Shown piece after piece: positions 1 through 10,315 of a stretch of 64,000 bases of DNA; the first letter of the stretch is position 1; every line of letters starts with the position of its first letter. The translations under genes were made by a program, and so were the position numbers. The notes below the pieces were generated by a model, which saw only the letters and a list, made by a program, of their open reading frames with translations, had not been told where the DNA came from and did not search any database. Source of the DNA: Sedimenticola sp. (GTDB lineage: Bacteria > Pseudomonadota > Gammaproteobacteria > Chromatiales > Chromatiaceae). Location of the stretch: the NCBI GenBank assembly GCA_027068915.1, contig JAMOLT010000020.1:1-64000 (forward strand). The letters run 5' to 3'.

Positions 1-108
1 CAGTTCAGCGTGGCGGAAGTATTGCCCTACGCACTCATGCTGGCCCTGCTGGGCGCAGGCGGTTTTCTCCTGGGAAGTTATCTGTTCGAACGGAAAACAC
101 GCGCCTGA
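1..108 (+). CDS. C-terminal end of a membrane protein, possibly an ABC-2 type permease (partial)
   Basis: An open frame enters from the left edge and stops with TGA at 106-108, giving 35 residues. It has one hydrophobic segment followed by the basic tail FERKTRA. A last transmembrane helix with a short FERK/FERR-like cytoplasmic tail is common at the end of ABC-2 type transporter permeases. The fragment is too short to settle the family. The start lies outside the window. Confidence 0.4.
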   Translation, partial: QFSVAEVLPYALMLALLGAGGFLLGSYLFERKTRA

Positions 109-116
109 GCGGAATG

Positions 117-219
117 GCGCTTACTTAACAGGTTGTTGCTTGTCATTCCGGCGCAGGCCGGAATCCAGGCCCCCGGGAATTCAGCGGCCGTTTTGGATGC
201 CGGGTGAATAAGTAAGCGC
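117..219. repeat. Short intergenic inverted-repeat element with a palindromic core
   Basis: The arms GCGCTTACTTA (117-127) and TAAGTAAGCGC (209-219) are perfect 11-bp inverted repeats. Between them lies the palindromic core ATTCCGGCGCAGGCCGGAAT (about 145-164), a sequence of the dispersed type often found between proteobacterial genes. It separates the partial gene on the left from the convergent methyltransferase gene. It resembles a REP or MITE-like element. No coding capacity was seen. Confidence 0.55.
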
Positions 220-222
220 TAT

Positions 223-1374
223 TCAGGCCTGGCCTGAAAACCCCCGCAACGCCATTTCCAGCCCCTTCCCCAGGGCAATGACCTTGAAGCGCTCTCCCAT
301 GGCGTCGGGCATGATGAGCTGCTTTACTCCCTGCACCGCCGCCATGTGCGCCGCCACAGCCTCGGGATCGGATCGGGCCAGCAACTCCTCCAACCCGCAG
401 CCCAGCAGAAAGTTCGCCTGGCTGTTGAAGCCCAGCAACTCCAGCCCCGCCTTTTCCCCCGCTTCGGCAACCGCGGAAAAATCCACATTGGCGGTAATGT
501 CCTGCAGCCCTGGCCGCAGCAATGCATCATCATGGGCCTGATGGCGGTAATGGCAGATCAGGGTGCCCATGTTCCGCTGGGGGTGGTAGTACTCCCGCCG
601 GGTGTAGCCATAATCGATGAGCAACACCACCGCCTGGCCCAGTCGCTTCCCCAGCATTTCCAGCCAGGGCGCAAGGCGCAGATTCGCCTCCGATACATAG
701 CCCGGTGACAGCTGGCCCAGTTCCTGCTCGATGGCGGACACGGCCTGGCGCAGCGCTTCCCGGGCGGGCCGCCAGCACAGTTGCAACGCCTGTTCGCGCA
801 TCGCCACCCATTGCTCCTCAAGACCTCGCTCGTTGCGACGGAATACATGCGCCGGCATGGCGTCCAGTACTTCATTGGCCAGCACCACGCCGGAAAATCC
901 CTCGGGCACTTCCTGTACCCATTCCACGCGGTCAGCCAGGCCGGGCGTCCTTTCCTCCAGGGTCTGGCGCTGGCGATGCTGCAATTCCGCACTGAGCTCC
1001 AGAATTTGATAGCGCACCGTCTGGCCCGGCTGCAAGCGTTCCAGCTCCGCCAGAATCTGCGCCGCCATCAGGCCGGTGCCCGCGCCGAACTCCAGGATCT
1101 GCGGGTCTGCCGTCTGCTGCAGAACCTGCTGGCATTGCCGCGCCAGGCACTGGCCGAAGCAGGGCGATATTTCCGGCGCCGTGACGAAATCCCCCCCCTT
1201 GCCAAACTTGTGCGCGCCACTGACATAGTATCCCAGCCCCGGCGCATACAGCGCCAGCTCCATGTAGCGGTCGAAAGGCAGGGCGCCGCCAGCTTCACGG
1301 ATTTCCTTTTCCAGGAGGGACTTCATGGCCTGCTGCTGGGCCTTTTCTTCAGATGAGAGTTGGGGAAGGTTCAT
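223..1374 (-). CDS. Class I SAM-dependent methyltransferase, MidA/NDUFAF7-like (DUF185)
   Basis: A protein of 383 aa starting at an ATG. Residues about 35-75 carry the family region DRYMELALYAPGLGYY...GDFVTAPEISP, and a SAM-binding glycine motif ILEFGAGTGLMA follows near residue 93. The acidic VLANEVLDAMP stretch sits near 165. Mitochondrial NDUFAF7/MidA methylates an arginine in a complex I subunit, while the bacterial substrate is not established. The gene is monocistronic and diverges from the pteridine reductase gene across a 56-bp gap. Family assignment is firm; the substrate is unknown. Confidence 0.88.
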   Translation of the reverse strand: MNLPQLSSEEKAQQQAMKSLLEKEIREAGGALPFDRYMELALYAPGLGYYVSGAHKFGKGGDFVTAPEISPCFGQCLARQCQQVLQQTADPQILEFGAGTGLMAAQILAELERLQPGQTVRYQILELSAELQHRQRQTLEERTPGLADRVEWVQEVPEGFSGVVLANEVLDAMPAHVFRRNERGLEEQWVAMREQALQLCWRPAREALRQAVSAIEQELGQLSPGYVSEANLRLAPWLEMLGKRLGQAVVLLIDYGYTRREYYHPQRNMGTLICHYRHQAHDDALLRPGLQDITANVDFSAVAEAGEKAGLELLGFNSQANFLLGCGLEELLARSDPEAVAAHMAAVQGVKQLIMPDAMGERFKVIALGKGLEMALRGFSGQA

Positions 1375-1430
1375 TCGCTACAGGCTGTGGGTTACACTGA
1401 GGAAAGAATTCTAACAGCCGGACAGAAGCA

Positions 1431-2180
1431 ATGCTTGATCCGCAACCGCTACAGAATAAAACCGCACTGATTACCGGGGGCGGCGCCCGCCTGGGGGCCA
1501 TGAGCGCCCGCTTTCTTCATGCTGCCGGTGCGCATGTCATCATCCACTACCGCAATTCCACGGACAACGCCAAGGCGCTGCAGGACGAGCTGAACGACAA
1601 ACGCGCCGACTCGGTCTCGCTGATCCAGGGCGATCTGCTGGATTTCTCCTGTCTTTCCCGGCTGGTCGATGAATGTCTGCAAGCAACGGGAAAGCTGGAC
1701 ATCCTCCTCAACAACGCTTCCAACTTTTTCCCCACTCCAGTTGATGAAGCGACGGAACAGCAATGGGACAGCCTTTTCGGCGTGAATGCCAAAGCGCCGT
1801 TCTTTCTCGCCAAGGCTGCGGCAGATGCCCTGCGTGAAACCAGCGGCTGCATCATCAACATGGTGGACATCCACGCCGAGCGCCCACACAAGAACCACCC
1901 CATCTACAGCATGGCCAAGGCCGCAAACGCCATGATGGTGAAATCCCTGGCCCGGGAGCTGGCCCCGGAAATCCGCGTCAATGGCGTGGCTCCAGGGGCT
2001 ATTCTCTGGCCGGAGGGCGTCCAGGGAGAAGCATCCAAACAGACCTCCATGCCCCGCATTCCCCTGGAACGCGCAGGCCGCCCGGAAAACATCGCCCGCA
2101 CGGTGCTGTTTCTGGCCACGGCGGAATACATCACCGGGCAGATCATTGCCGTGGACGGGGGACGGAGCGTACAGCAGTAA
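1431..2180 (+). CDS. Pteridine reductase (short-chain dehydrogenase, FolM/PTR1-like)
   Basis: A 249-aa short-chain dehydrogenase. The cofactor loop is TGGGARLG (about residues 16-23), the arginine-containing version used by NADPH-dependent pteridine reductases. NNAS follows near residue 94, and the catalytic YSMAKAA (Tyr-x3-Lys) near 163. The C-terminus TGQIIAVDGGRS is typical of the family. It probably reduces dihydrobiopterin or dihydrofolate-type pterins. Its place directly before the folK/folB genes on the other strand supports a pterin or folate role. Confidence 0.87.
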   Translation: MLDPQPLQNKTALITGGGARLGAMSARFLHAAGAHVIIHYRNSTDNAKALQDELNDKRADSVSLIQGDLLDFSCLSRLVDECLQATGKLDILLNNASNFFPTPVDEATEQQWDSLFGVNAKAPFFLAKAAADALRETSGCIINMVDIHAERPHKNHPIYSMAKAANAMMVKSLARELAPEIRVNGVAPGAILWPEGVQGEASKQTSMPRIPLERAGRPENIARTVLFLATAEYITGQIIAVDGGRSVQQ

Positions 2181-2207
2181 GAACCGGCAAACATCACCGG
2201 CAGCGAT

Positions 2208-2693
2208 TTACCACCACTCCCAGTCCAGCGGAACCATGTCCGTCTGCCGCCCCTGGAACCGCCGCCACAACTGCTGATAGCTATGGCCGGCGCCCGGGTG
2301 CTTTTCCGCCCCCGCCACATCCGCCAACGGCTTGAGCACGAAGGCATAGCGCAGTATTTCATCCCGGGGAATGCCCGCGGCTTCGTCCACCAGATCACCC
2401 CAGGTGAGAAGATCCAGATCGATGCTGCGCGGCGCGAACTTCTCTTCGCCGCGCACCCGCCCCTGCCGGGTTTCGATTTCCCGCAGCCGGGCGCGCAGTC
2501 GATGCGGGGGCAGCCCGGTATCGATGCCGACGACCATATTCAGGAAATCATCACCCTCGAAGCCCACGGCCCTGGTCTGATACACCGGCGACAGCAGCAG
2601 CTCGCCAAATTCCCGCCGCAAACTGGCGATGGCGGCGCGCAGGTTCGCCTCGGGATCGACGTTGGTTCCGGCGGAAATCCAGGCCCTGGTCAC
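2208..2693 (-). CDS. folK: 6-hydroxymethyl-dihydropterin pyrophosphokinase (HPPK)
   Basis: Transfers pyrophosphate from ATP to 6-hydroxymethyl-7,8-dihydropterin in folate synthesis. The start is taken as the GTG at 2693, which overlaps the TGA of folB as GTGA and gives the family-like N-terminus VTRAWISAGTN. The frame stays open further upstream, but there it overlaps folB and does not look like HPPK. Landmarks are FLNMVVGID, the loop RGEEKFAPRSIDLDLLTWGD with the catalytic acidic residues, and PRDEILRYAFVLKPLADV. Length is 161 aa, normal for the family. Translationally coupled to folB. Confidence 0.93.
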   Translation of the reverse strand: MTRAWISAGTNVDPEANLRAAIASLRREFGELLLSPVYQTRAVGFEGDDFLNMVVGIDTGLPPHRLRARLREIETRQGRVRGEEKFAPRSIDLDLLTWGDLVDEAAGIPRDEILRYAFVLKPLADVAGAEKHPGAGHSYQQLWRRFQGRQTDMVPLDWEWW

Positions 2694-3049
2694 TGGTTTC
2701 GGCTCCCTCTTTCGATGACGACCCCCACGGAAGAGGCATTTTCCAGCGCGCCGGGTTTGTGCAGGCTCAGGCGCAGCCAGCTCGCGGAAAATTCCCTGAG
2801 AATCAGGTCGGCGCAACCCTCCGCCAGGGTTTCCACCAGCTGGAATTCACTGCCGGCGACATATTCCGTAATACACCGGGCAACGGCGTGATAGTCGAGG
2901 GCGTCCTGAATGCGGTCAGAAGCCGCCGCGCGGCGCACGTCCGTGGCGATCTCCAAATCCATGCGCAACGGCTGGCGGATTTTCCTTTCCCAGTCATATA
3001 CGCCAATGACCGCCTCGAGTTGCAGCTGCCGGAGGAAGACGATATCCAT
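2690..3049 (-). CDS. folB: Dihydroneopterin aldolase
   Basis: Converts 7,8-dihydroneopterin to 6-hydroxymethyl-dihydropterin, the substrate of the overlapping folK product. The 119-aa protein begins MDIVFLRQLQLEAVIGVYDWER, a typical FolB start with the GVYDWER pterin-site region. DYHAVARCI and the conserved LVETLAEGCADLIL follow, and the end carries the LHKPGAL substrate lysine region. Its stop overlaps the folK start by 4 bp. Confidence 0.94.
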   Translation of the reverse strand: MDIVFLRQLQLEAVIGVYDWERKIRQPLRMDLEIATDVRRAAASDRIQDALDYHAVARCITEYVAGSEFQLVETLAEGCADLILREFSASWLRLSLHKPGALENASSVGVVIERGSRNQ

Positions 3050-3121
3050 GAATCATGCCAGTAGAGAAAACAGGTAGGAATAGCTTACCATAGACGGGTA
3101 TTTTCCCACGGATTCACCACC

Positions 3122-3706
3122 ATGCTGCTCTATGCCCTTGTGCCTTTCGCCTATCTGCTCGGCTCCATTTCCAGCGCGATTATCGTCTGCCGCCTCATGG
3201 GGCTGCCGGATCCGCGCACCCGGGGATCCAACAACCCGGGGGCGACCAATGTGCTGCGCCTGGGAGGAAAGAAGGCTGCCGCCATCACCTTGCTGGGCGA
3301 TGCGCTCAAGGGCCTGATCCCCATGCTCGTGGCCCATGCCCTGCAGGCGCCGCCCCTGCTACTGGCCCTGACCGCCCTGGCCGCCTTTCTCGGCCATCTG
3401 TATCCCGTGTTCTTTGGCTTCAAGGGCGGCAAGGGCGTGGCCACGGCCCTGGGCACACAGTTTGGCCTGTACTGGGCCGTGGGCCTGAGCGTGGCGGCCA
3501 TCTGGCTGTTCGTGGCCAAGGTGATGAATATTTCCTCCCTGGCGGCCCTGGTGGCCATGGCGCTGGCGCCTTTTGTCGTCTGGTGGTTCTGGCCAGCGCC
3601 GGAGCTGGTCATCATGCAGCTCCTGATGAGCATATTGCTGTTCTGGCGGCATCGCAGCAATATCCAGAACCTGCTCAGGGGCAGAGAGGGAAAGATCAGC
3701 AGTTGA
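3122..3706 (+). CDS. plsY: Glycerol-3-phosphate acyltransferase, acyl-phosphate type
   Basis: Integral membrane enzyme that acylates glycerol-3-phosphate from acyl-phosphate, the first step of phospholipid synthesis. The 194-aa sequence has several hydrophobic segments and all three PlsY signatures: [11 protein letters not shown] near the N-terminus, [17 protein letters not shown] in loop 1, and [21 protein letters not shown] in loop 2. Its 3' end overlaps the convergent tsaD gene by 11 bp. Confidence 0.95.
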   Translation: MLLYALVPFAYLLGSISSAIIVCRLMGLPDPRTRGSNNPGATNVLRLGGKKAAAITLLGDALKGLIPMLVAHALQAPPLLLALTALAAFLGHLYPVFFGFKGGKGVATALGTQFGLYWAVGLSVAAIWLFVAKVMNISSLAALVAMALAPFVVWWFWPAPELVIMQLLMSILLFWRHRSNIQNLLRGREGKISS

Positions 3707-4739
3707 GCCGGGGCGGCTGCAAATCCATCAGGGACCAGCGCGGCCGCGCCTGAAACGCCAGCCCCTGGGCCTCCCCGGCCCGCAGACGCTGCCATCCGGC
3801 ATAGGCGATCATGGCGCCGTTGTCGGTGCAGAAATCCAGACGGGGATAAAAGGCCTGGCCTTCTTCCGCCTCCATCATCTGGTTCATTTTTTTCCGCAGG
3901 CGCTGATTCGCCGCCACGCCCCCGGCCAGCACCAGGGTGTTCACACCGCTTTCCCGCACCGCACGGCGGCACTTGATCAGCAGAGTATCCACCACCGCAT
4001 CCTCGAAGGCCCGGGCGATATCGCTTTTCAGTCTTTCCAGCGCCTCCCCGCTGAGGCCTGCGGATTCTTTCTGCATGGTGGTCAGGGCATAGGTTTTCAG
4101 GCCGCTGAAGCTGAAATCCAGGCCCGGCCGATCCGTCATGGGGCGGGGGAACTGAAAACGCGCCGGATCGCCCTGTTCCGCCCGGGCCGCGATGGCGGGG
4201 CCGCCGGGATAACCCAGCCCCAGCATTTTCGCGGTCTTGTCGAAAGCCTCCCCGGCCGCATCATCCAGGGATTCACCCATCAGGCTGTACCGGCCGATTC
4301 CCTCCACCTTGACCAGCATGCTGTGACCGCCGGACACCAGCAAGGCGACAAAGGGAAACGCCGGGGGGTGTTCTTCCAGCATGGGCGCCAGCAAATGCCC
4401 TTCCATATGATGCACTTCTACTGCGGGCACTTTCCAGGTCCAGGCCAGGCTGCGCGCCACCGCCGCCCCCGAAAGCAGCGCGCCGGCCAGGCCGGGGCCG
4501 GCAGTATAGGCGATTCCCCGGATGTCCGGGCCTTGCACACCGGCCTGTTCCAAAGTGGTGCGAATCAGCGGCAGCAGCTTGCGCACATGGTCACGGGAGG
4601 CAAGCTCCGGTACCACCCCGCCATATTCCGCGTGCAGCTCCGCCTGGGAGTAGAGTTGATGGGCAAGCAAACCTTCCGTGCTGGAATAGATGGCCACGCC
4701 GGTTTCATCACATGAGGTTTCAATACCTAATATATTCAA
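3696..4739 (-). CDS. tsaD: tRNA N6-adenosine threonylcarbamoyltransferase
   Basis: Catalytic subunit of the t6A37 tRNA modification complex. The 347-aa protein begins [18 protein letters not shown], where the initiator codon is a TTG (4739-4737). The metal-binding motif [13 protein letters not shown] lies near residue 107, and [10 protein letters not shown] and the FSFSGLKT segment follow. The C-terminal [12 protein letters not shown] and [13 protein letters not shown] are typical of Kae1/TsaD. The gene diverges from rpsU, so its start codon sits against the rpsU promoter. Confidence 0.95.
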   Translation of the reverse strand: MNILGIETSCDETGVAIYSSTEGLLAHQLYSQAELHAEYGGVVPELASRDHVRKLLPLIRTTLEQAGVQGPDIRGIAYTAGPGLAGALLSGAAVARSLAWTWKVPAVEVHHMEGHLLAPMLEEHPPAFPFVALLVSGGHSMLVKVEGIGRYSLMGESLDDAAGEAFDKTAKMLGLGYPGGPAIAARAEQGDPARFQFPRPMTDRPGLDFSFSGLKTYALTTMQKESAGLSGEALERLKSDIARAFEDAVVDTLLIKCRRAVRESGVNTLVLAGGVAANQRLRKKMNQMMEAEEGQAFYPRLDFCTDNGAMIAYAGWQRLRAGEAQGLAFQARPRWSLMDLQPPRLNC

Positions 4740-4740
4740 A

Positions 4741-4769
4741 TTGCAAATCCTGAGAGAAAGGGCTAAAAT
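4741..4769 (+). promoter_or_regulatory. Sigma-70 promoter for rpsU-yqeY-dnaG
   Basis: TTGCAA (4741-4746) and TAAAAT (4764-4769) are separated by exactly 17 bp, about 75 bp before the rpsU ATG. Each box matches the consensus at 4-5 of 6 positions. It lies directly against the divergent TTG start of tsaD. Confidence 0.6.
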
Positions 4770-4843
4770 CCCGCGCCTTGCTGCCTGTGAACCCGGTGGT
4801 TCCCGGCAAACGACCCAGTTTACTTATTTGTATAGAGGAAGCA

Positions 4844-5059
4844 ATGCCTAGCGTACGCGTAAAAGACAACGAACCATTTGAAGTGGCCATGCGCCGTTTC
4901 AAACGCTCCTGTGAAAAAGCCGGCATTCTGGCCGAAGTTCGCCGCCGTGAATTCTACGAGAAGCCCACTTGGGAGCGCAAACGCAAAGCCGCCGCCGCCG
5001 TCAAACGCTGGCAGAAAAAAATCTCCCGAGAAAGCCGCCGCTTCGACCGCGCGTACTGA
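4844..5059 (+). CDS. rpsU: 30S ribosomal protein S21
   Basis: A 71-aa protein beginning [20 protein letters not shown] and ending in a very basic tail rich in R and K, as in all S21 proteins. An AGAGGAAG ribosome-binding site precedes the ATG, which fixes the start, although the frame is open further upstream. First gene of the macromolecular-synthesis operon rpsU-yqeY-dnaG-rpoD. S21 helps mRNA engagement in initiation. Confidence 0.96.
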   Translation: MPSVRVKDNEPFEVAMRRFKRSCEKAGILAEVRRREFYEKPTWERKRKAAAAVKRWQKKISRESRRFDRAY

Positions 5060-5067
5060 TCCCTTCC

Positions 5068-5517
5068 GTGTCCGCCCTCAAGCAACGCATCACCGATGAC
5101 ATGAAAGCCGCCATGAAAAGCGGTGACAAACCTCGGCTGGGTGTGATTCGCCTGATTCTCGCCGCCATCAAGCAAATCGAGGTGGATGAGCGCATCGAGC
5201 TGGACGACGAGCGGGTATTGTCGGTGCTGGACAAGATGGTCAAGCAACGCCGTGATTCCATCGCCCAGTACGAAAATGCCGGGCGCACCGAACTGGCAGA
5301 TCAGGAAAAGTTCGAGATCGGCATCATCCAGGAATATCTGCCCCAGCAACTCACGGAAGCAGAAATTGCAGCGCTTATCGATGAAGCCATGCAGACTACT
5401 GGTGCTGCATCCATGAAGGATATGGGCAAGATCATGGGTATACTCAAGCCCAGCTTGCAGGGTCGCGCGGATATGGGTGCAGTCAGCACCCAGATCAAGC
5501 AAAAACTCACGGGTTAG
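5068..5517 (+). CDS. yqeY: GatB/YqeY domain protein
   Basis: A 149-aa protein from a GTG at 5068, eight bases after rpsU. It begins VSALKQRITDDMKAAMKSGDK, which aligns with the usual YqeY start. The body has LGVIRLILAAIKQ, DMGKIMGILKP and the repeated QGRADMGAVSTQIKQ end. The family shares the tRNA-binding tail domain of GatB amidotransferase, but its own function is not established. It commonly sits between rpsU and dnaG in gammaproteobacteria, as here. Confidence 0.9.
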   Translation: MSALKQRITDDMKAAMKSGDKPRLGVIRLILAAIKQIEVDERIELDDERVLSVLDKMVKQRRDSIAQYENAGRTELADQEKFEIGIIQEYLPQQLTEAEIAALIDEAMQTTGAASMKDMGKIMGILKPSLQGRADMGAVSTQIKQKLTG

Positions 5518-5536
5518 CATCTGCTAAACTTCCGGG

Positions 5537-7258
5537 GTGGCCGGAAAAATCCCTCCAGAGTTTATCGACAACCTGCTGTCACGGGTGGATGTGGTTGATA
5601 TCGTCAACCAGCGCGTCCCCCTGCGCCGGGCGGGCAGCGAATACAAGGCCTGCTGTCCCTTCCACGACGAAAAAACACCTTCCTTTACCGTAAGCCCCAA
5701 CAAGCAGTTCTACCATTGCTTTGGCTGCGGCGCCCACGGCACGGCACTGGGCTTTCTCATGGAATACGACCGGCTGAACTTCCCCGAAGCCGTAGAGGAA
5801 CTTGCCACCAGCGTGGGGCTGGAGCTCCCCACGGAAATTGCCTTTCAGCAGGGACCGGACAACCGCCCGCTTTATGAACTGATGAATCAGGCCGCGGACT
5901 ATTTCTCCCGACAACTGCGTCAACATCCGCAAGCGGCAATGGCCACCGAATACCTGCAACAACGCGGGTTATCGGGGGAAATCACCCGGGATTACCGCAT
6001 CGGCTTCGCCCCTCCCGGCTGGAACAACCTGCTGCAGCAACTGGGGGACAGCAACGAAAAGATCAGACAACTGGAAACCGCCGGCCTGATTTCCAGTAAA
6101 AATGACAAGCAATACGACCGTTTCCGTGACCGCATCATGTTTCCCATTCACGATGCCCGGGGACGGGTGGTGGGTTTCGGTGGCCGGGTCATGGGCGACG
6201 ATACTCCCAAATACCTCAACTCTCCGGAAACGCCCATCTTTCACAAGGGCCGGGAGCTGTACGGACTGTACGAAGCCCGCAAGGCACTCAAAGATCTTCC
6301 CTCCCTGCTGGTCGTAGAGGGCTATATGGATGTGGTCGCCCTGGCCCAGTACGGCATCCGCAATGTGGTCGCCACCCTGGGAACCGCAACCACTGCCGAC
6401 CACCTGGAAAAACTATTTCGCAGTGCTCCCGAAGTGATTGTCTGCTTCGACGGCGACCGGGCGGGAAAAGAGGCCGCCTGGAAAGCCCTGGAAACCGCCC
6501 TGCCCCTGCTGCGGGACGGTCGTCAGGCGCGATTCCTGTTCCTGCCCGATGGAGAAGATCCGGACAGCCAGGTTCGAAAACACGGAAAGGATGCCTTTCT
6601 GGCTAAAATGGATCAGGCACAACCCCTGTCCGACTTCCTGTTCGGCAAGCTCGGCGAGCAGGTTGACATGAGCACCCTGGACGGGCGCGCACGCCTGGTT
6701 GCCTTGGCAAAGCCGTATATCGAAAAGCTGCCCAAAGGGGTGTTCCGCGACATGATGAACCAGCAGCTGGCCCGGCTCTCCGGTGCCAGAATGCCAGCCA
6801 AGCCAGCAACCCCGGCAAGGCGGCGATCCAGCTTTCGGGGATCCCGGCCAGCGCTCATGAAGCCCATACACCGTGCCATTGCCCTGCTGCTGCAGTATCC
6901 CGAGCTGGCCAGTCAGAAAAACCTGCCTCGGACATGGATGCAACTGGAAACCACAGGCACAGATATCCTCAAGCAACTACTTGAAATTCTGCAACAAAAC
7001 CCCACTTACACTACGGCGGTTCTGGTCGAACATTGGGAAGATGATTCCATTCGTCATCACCTGGGAAAGCTGGCCGCTATTGATCTGGCCATTACCGGGG
7101 ATCAAACTGAACAATTTCATGGCTGCCTACAGCGCCTCGAAAAAGAGGCCCGGCAGGAAGCAGGGAAACAGGCACGAAACAAGCTCAGACCTTCCGATAT
7201 GACCGAAGAAGAGAAAAAGCTGCTGCGCCAGCTATACTCAGAGAAGAAGCCCGGGTAA
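5537..7258 (+). CDS. dnaG: DNA primase
   Basis: Synthesizes RNA primers at the replication fork. The 573-aa protein starts at a GTG and reads MAGKIPPEFIDNLLSRVDVV. The CHC2 zinc-binding domain is CCPFHDEKTPSF...YHCFGCGAHG (about residues 38-65). The TOPRIM domain follows with LLVVEGYMDVVAL near 255 and CFDGDRAGKEAA near 305. A C-terminal helicase-binding region ends the protein. It lies 19 bp after yqeY in the same operon. Confidence 0.96.
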   Translation: MAGKIPPEFIDNLLSRVDVVDIVNQRVPLRRAGSEYKACCPFHDEKTPSFTVSPNKQFYHCFGCGAHGTALGFLMEYDRLNFPEAVEELATSVGLELPTEIAFQQGPDNRPLYELMNQAADYFSRQLRQHPQAAMATEYLQQRGLSGEITRDYRIGFAPPGWNNLLQQLGDSNEKIRQLETAGLISSKNDKQYDRFRDRIMFPIHDARGRVVGFGGRVMGDDTPKYLNSPETPIFHKGRELYGLYEARKALKDLPSLLVVEGYMDVVALAQYGIRNVVATLGTATTADHLEKLFRSAPEVIVCFDGDRAGKEAAWKALETALPLLRDGRQARFLFLPDGEDPDSQVRKHGKDAFLAKMDQAQPLSDFLFGKLGEQVDMSTLDGRARLVALAKPYIEKLPKGVFRDMMNQQLARLSGARMPAKPATPARRRSSFRGSRPALMKPIHRAIALLLQYPELASQKNLPRTWMQLETTGTDILKQLLEILQQNPTYTTAVLVEHWEDDSIRHHLGKLAAIDLAITGDQTEQFHGCLQRLEKEARQEAGKQARNKLRPSDMTEEEKKLLRQLYSEKKPG

Positions 7259-7285
7259 TTTCCAGATCATTTTTTTGCACAAGTT

Positions 7286-7480
7286 ACACTATTAACAGGA
7301 TGTTGAAAAAATCCTTCTAGGGCTTTTCTCAACCCGGAAAGGCAAAAATGCGTTTTTTTCTTTCCTCCATTTTCAATGACTTATGGTCATTGAAAATGGC
7401 CGCACATCCTTGTACGGCGTACAAGCTGCGTTAGCAAAACTTGCTGCAAACCGGTACACGGCGGCTGAATACGATATATA
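7286..7480. repeat. Intergenic repeat region between dnaG and rpoD with a perfect 14-bp hairpin
   Basis: The 300-bp gap between dnaG and rpoD begins with ATTAACAGGATGTTGAAAAA (7291-7310), a sequence type that recurs in fragments elsewhere in the window. CCATTTTCAATGAC (7367-7380) and GTCATTGAAAATGG (7386-7399) form a perfect 14-bp stem with a 5-nt loop. The stem could slow dnaG transcripts but has no T tract. No convincing gene is present. Confidence 0.6.
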
Positions 7481-7483
7481 TTG

Positions 7484-7513
7484 TTGTCGGGTTAATAATA
7501 ATAGAGGTATAAT
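7484..7513 (+). promoter_or_regulatory. Sigma-70 promoter for rpoD
   Basis: A perfect TATAAT (7508-7513) sits 18 bp after TTGTCG (7484-7489), about 48 bp before the rpoD ATG. The -35 box lies within one copy of the dispersed motif GTTGYCGGGTTAATAA. This gives rpoD a promoter separate from the rpsU-dnaG transcript. Confidence 0.6.
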
Positions 7514-7560
7514 GCCGAGTTCTTTTTTTGGGCGCTTTACTAACGATATTTGCGAGCATT

Positions 7561-9366
<1,806 letters not shown>

Positions 9367-9374
9367 GGCACCCC

Positions 9375-9403
9375 GGAAACCCCGCATCCCTGCCGGGGTT
9401 TCC
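9375..9403 (+). terminator. Hairpin after rpoD
   Basis: GGAAACCCCG (9375-9384) and CGGGGTTTCC (9394-9403) form a perfect 10-bp stem with a 9-nt loop, 9 bp after the rpoD stop and just before the tRNA gene. There is no T tract, so it may be a weak terminator or a 3'-end stabilizer. Confidence 0.5.
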
Positions 9404-9413
9404 CAACAATTAT

Positions 9414-9490
9414 GGGCCCTTAGCTCAGTTGGTTAGAGCAGTCGACTCATAATCGATTGGTCGAAGGTTCAAGTCCTTCAGGGCCCACCA
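9414..9490 (+). tRNA. ileX: tRNA-Ile2 (CAU anticodon, lysidine type)
   Basis: A 77-nt cloverleaf with the acceptor stem GGGCCCT pairing AGGGCCC and an encoded CCA end. The D loop is AGCTCAGTTGGTTAGAGCA, the anticodon loop CTCATAA (anticodon CAT), and the T arm AAGGTTCAAGTCCTT. From memory of the E. coli genes, the anticodon stem and variable loop (CGACTCATAATCG, then TTGGTCG) resemble tRNA-Ile2 rather than elongator tRNA-Met. The CAU anticodon would then be modified to lysidine by TilS to read AUA. Confidence 0.85.
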
Positions 9491-9751
9491 TCTACCTTGA
9501 ATTTCTTATAGCATTCTTGTCTTTGACAGGCTCGCCCTGGCATCCCCGGCGTGAACTCTATTCGCGCCCGGCGACTATTTGCATTGCCCCCAGCCGTCAC
9601 GAACGCATTCGTGGCGAGACGCCACGCCGAAGGCAAGGTGAATAGTTGCCGGGTTAATAATATATTCGAACAGAACAGACCGCTTGTGATCTGGCGACAG
9701 GCGTCCTATCCTCGTTACTCCCATTCCCCCTGGACAGGAGCGACAGCAATC
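9491..9751. other. Intergenic region with a copy of the dispersed GTTGCCGGGTTAATAA motif
   Basis: About 260 bp between the tRNA and the NorE-like gene. It contains GTTGCCGGGTTAATAATAT at 9645-9663. The frame of the next gene stays open through this region, but the translated sequence has no family likeness, so I treat it as non-coding. Confidence 0.5.
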
Positions 9752-10315
9752 ATGGCGGAACCGGCCCGCATTCCCGGCGGCAAGGCCATTTGGGTAGGTA
9801 TTTTTGCCGAGCTGACCGAGTTTACGCTCATGTTCCTGGTATATTTCTTCGCCCGTATCAATCATCCCCAGGCGTTTCATGAAGGGCCGCAGAAGCTTTC
9901 CCTGGCGGCAGGAACAGCAAATACCGTGATCATGCTGAGCAGCAGTTACTTTGTTGCCCGGGCGGTGCTGGCCATGCGCAAGGGCCGCTCAGACATTACC
10001 CTGCGCTGGCTGTTTGCAGCATTTGTTACGGCGGTTGGCTATCCGATCATCAAGGTGCTGGAGATCCGCTGGAACCTGGATCATGGCGTGGTCGGTCGCG
10101 GCGATGTATTTCAGATGTCCTATTATTACCTGACTTTCAACCATCTGGTGCATGTGAGCTGGGGGTTGCTGGGCATGGTGTGGATCATGTTCCGGACAGG
10201 ATTTGGCGCCTATACCGCCAACAACCATAGCGGGCTGATCGCCTTCGCCAGCTATTGGCACGCCACCGACCTGATCTGGTTGATGATTTTTCCACTTTTC
10301 TATGTGCTGCCATGA
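9752..10315 (+). CDS. Cytochrome c oxidase subunit III family protein, NorE-like
   Basis: A 187-aa integral membrane protein of the heme-copper oxidase subunit III superfamily. Landmarks are WVGIFAELTEFTLMFLVYFFARI, SSSYFVARAVLAMR, YYLTFNHLVHVSWG and the terminal SYWHATDLIWLMIFPLFYVLP, the usual HxxDxxW end of COX3. The short length and the paired small subunit IV-like gene match NorE/NorF, which support nitric oxide reductase. No norCB or oxidase catalytic subunit is present in the window. The start is the ATG at 9752 after GACAGGAGCGACAG. Its stop overlaps the next gene as ATGA. Confidence 0.78.
   Translation: MAEPARIPGGKAIWVGIFAELTEFTLMFLVYFFARINHPQAFHEGPQKLSLAAGTANTVIMLSSSYFVARAVLAMRKGRSDITLRWLFAAFVTAVGYPIIKVLEIRWNLDHGVVGRGDVFQMSYYYLTFNHLVHVSWGLLGMVWIMFRTGFGAYTANNHSGLIAFASYWHATDLIWLMIFPLFYVLP

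Noticed and set aside
9414-9490. tRNA-Met (elongator or initiator) for the CAT-anticodon tRNA
   Set aside because: The anticodon stem and variable-loop sequence follow the tRNA-Ile2 pattern, and the first acceptor pair is G-C matched, unlike an initiator tRNA.
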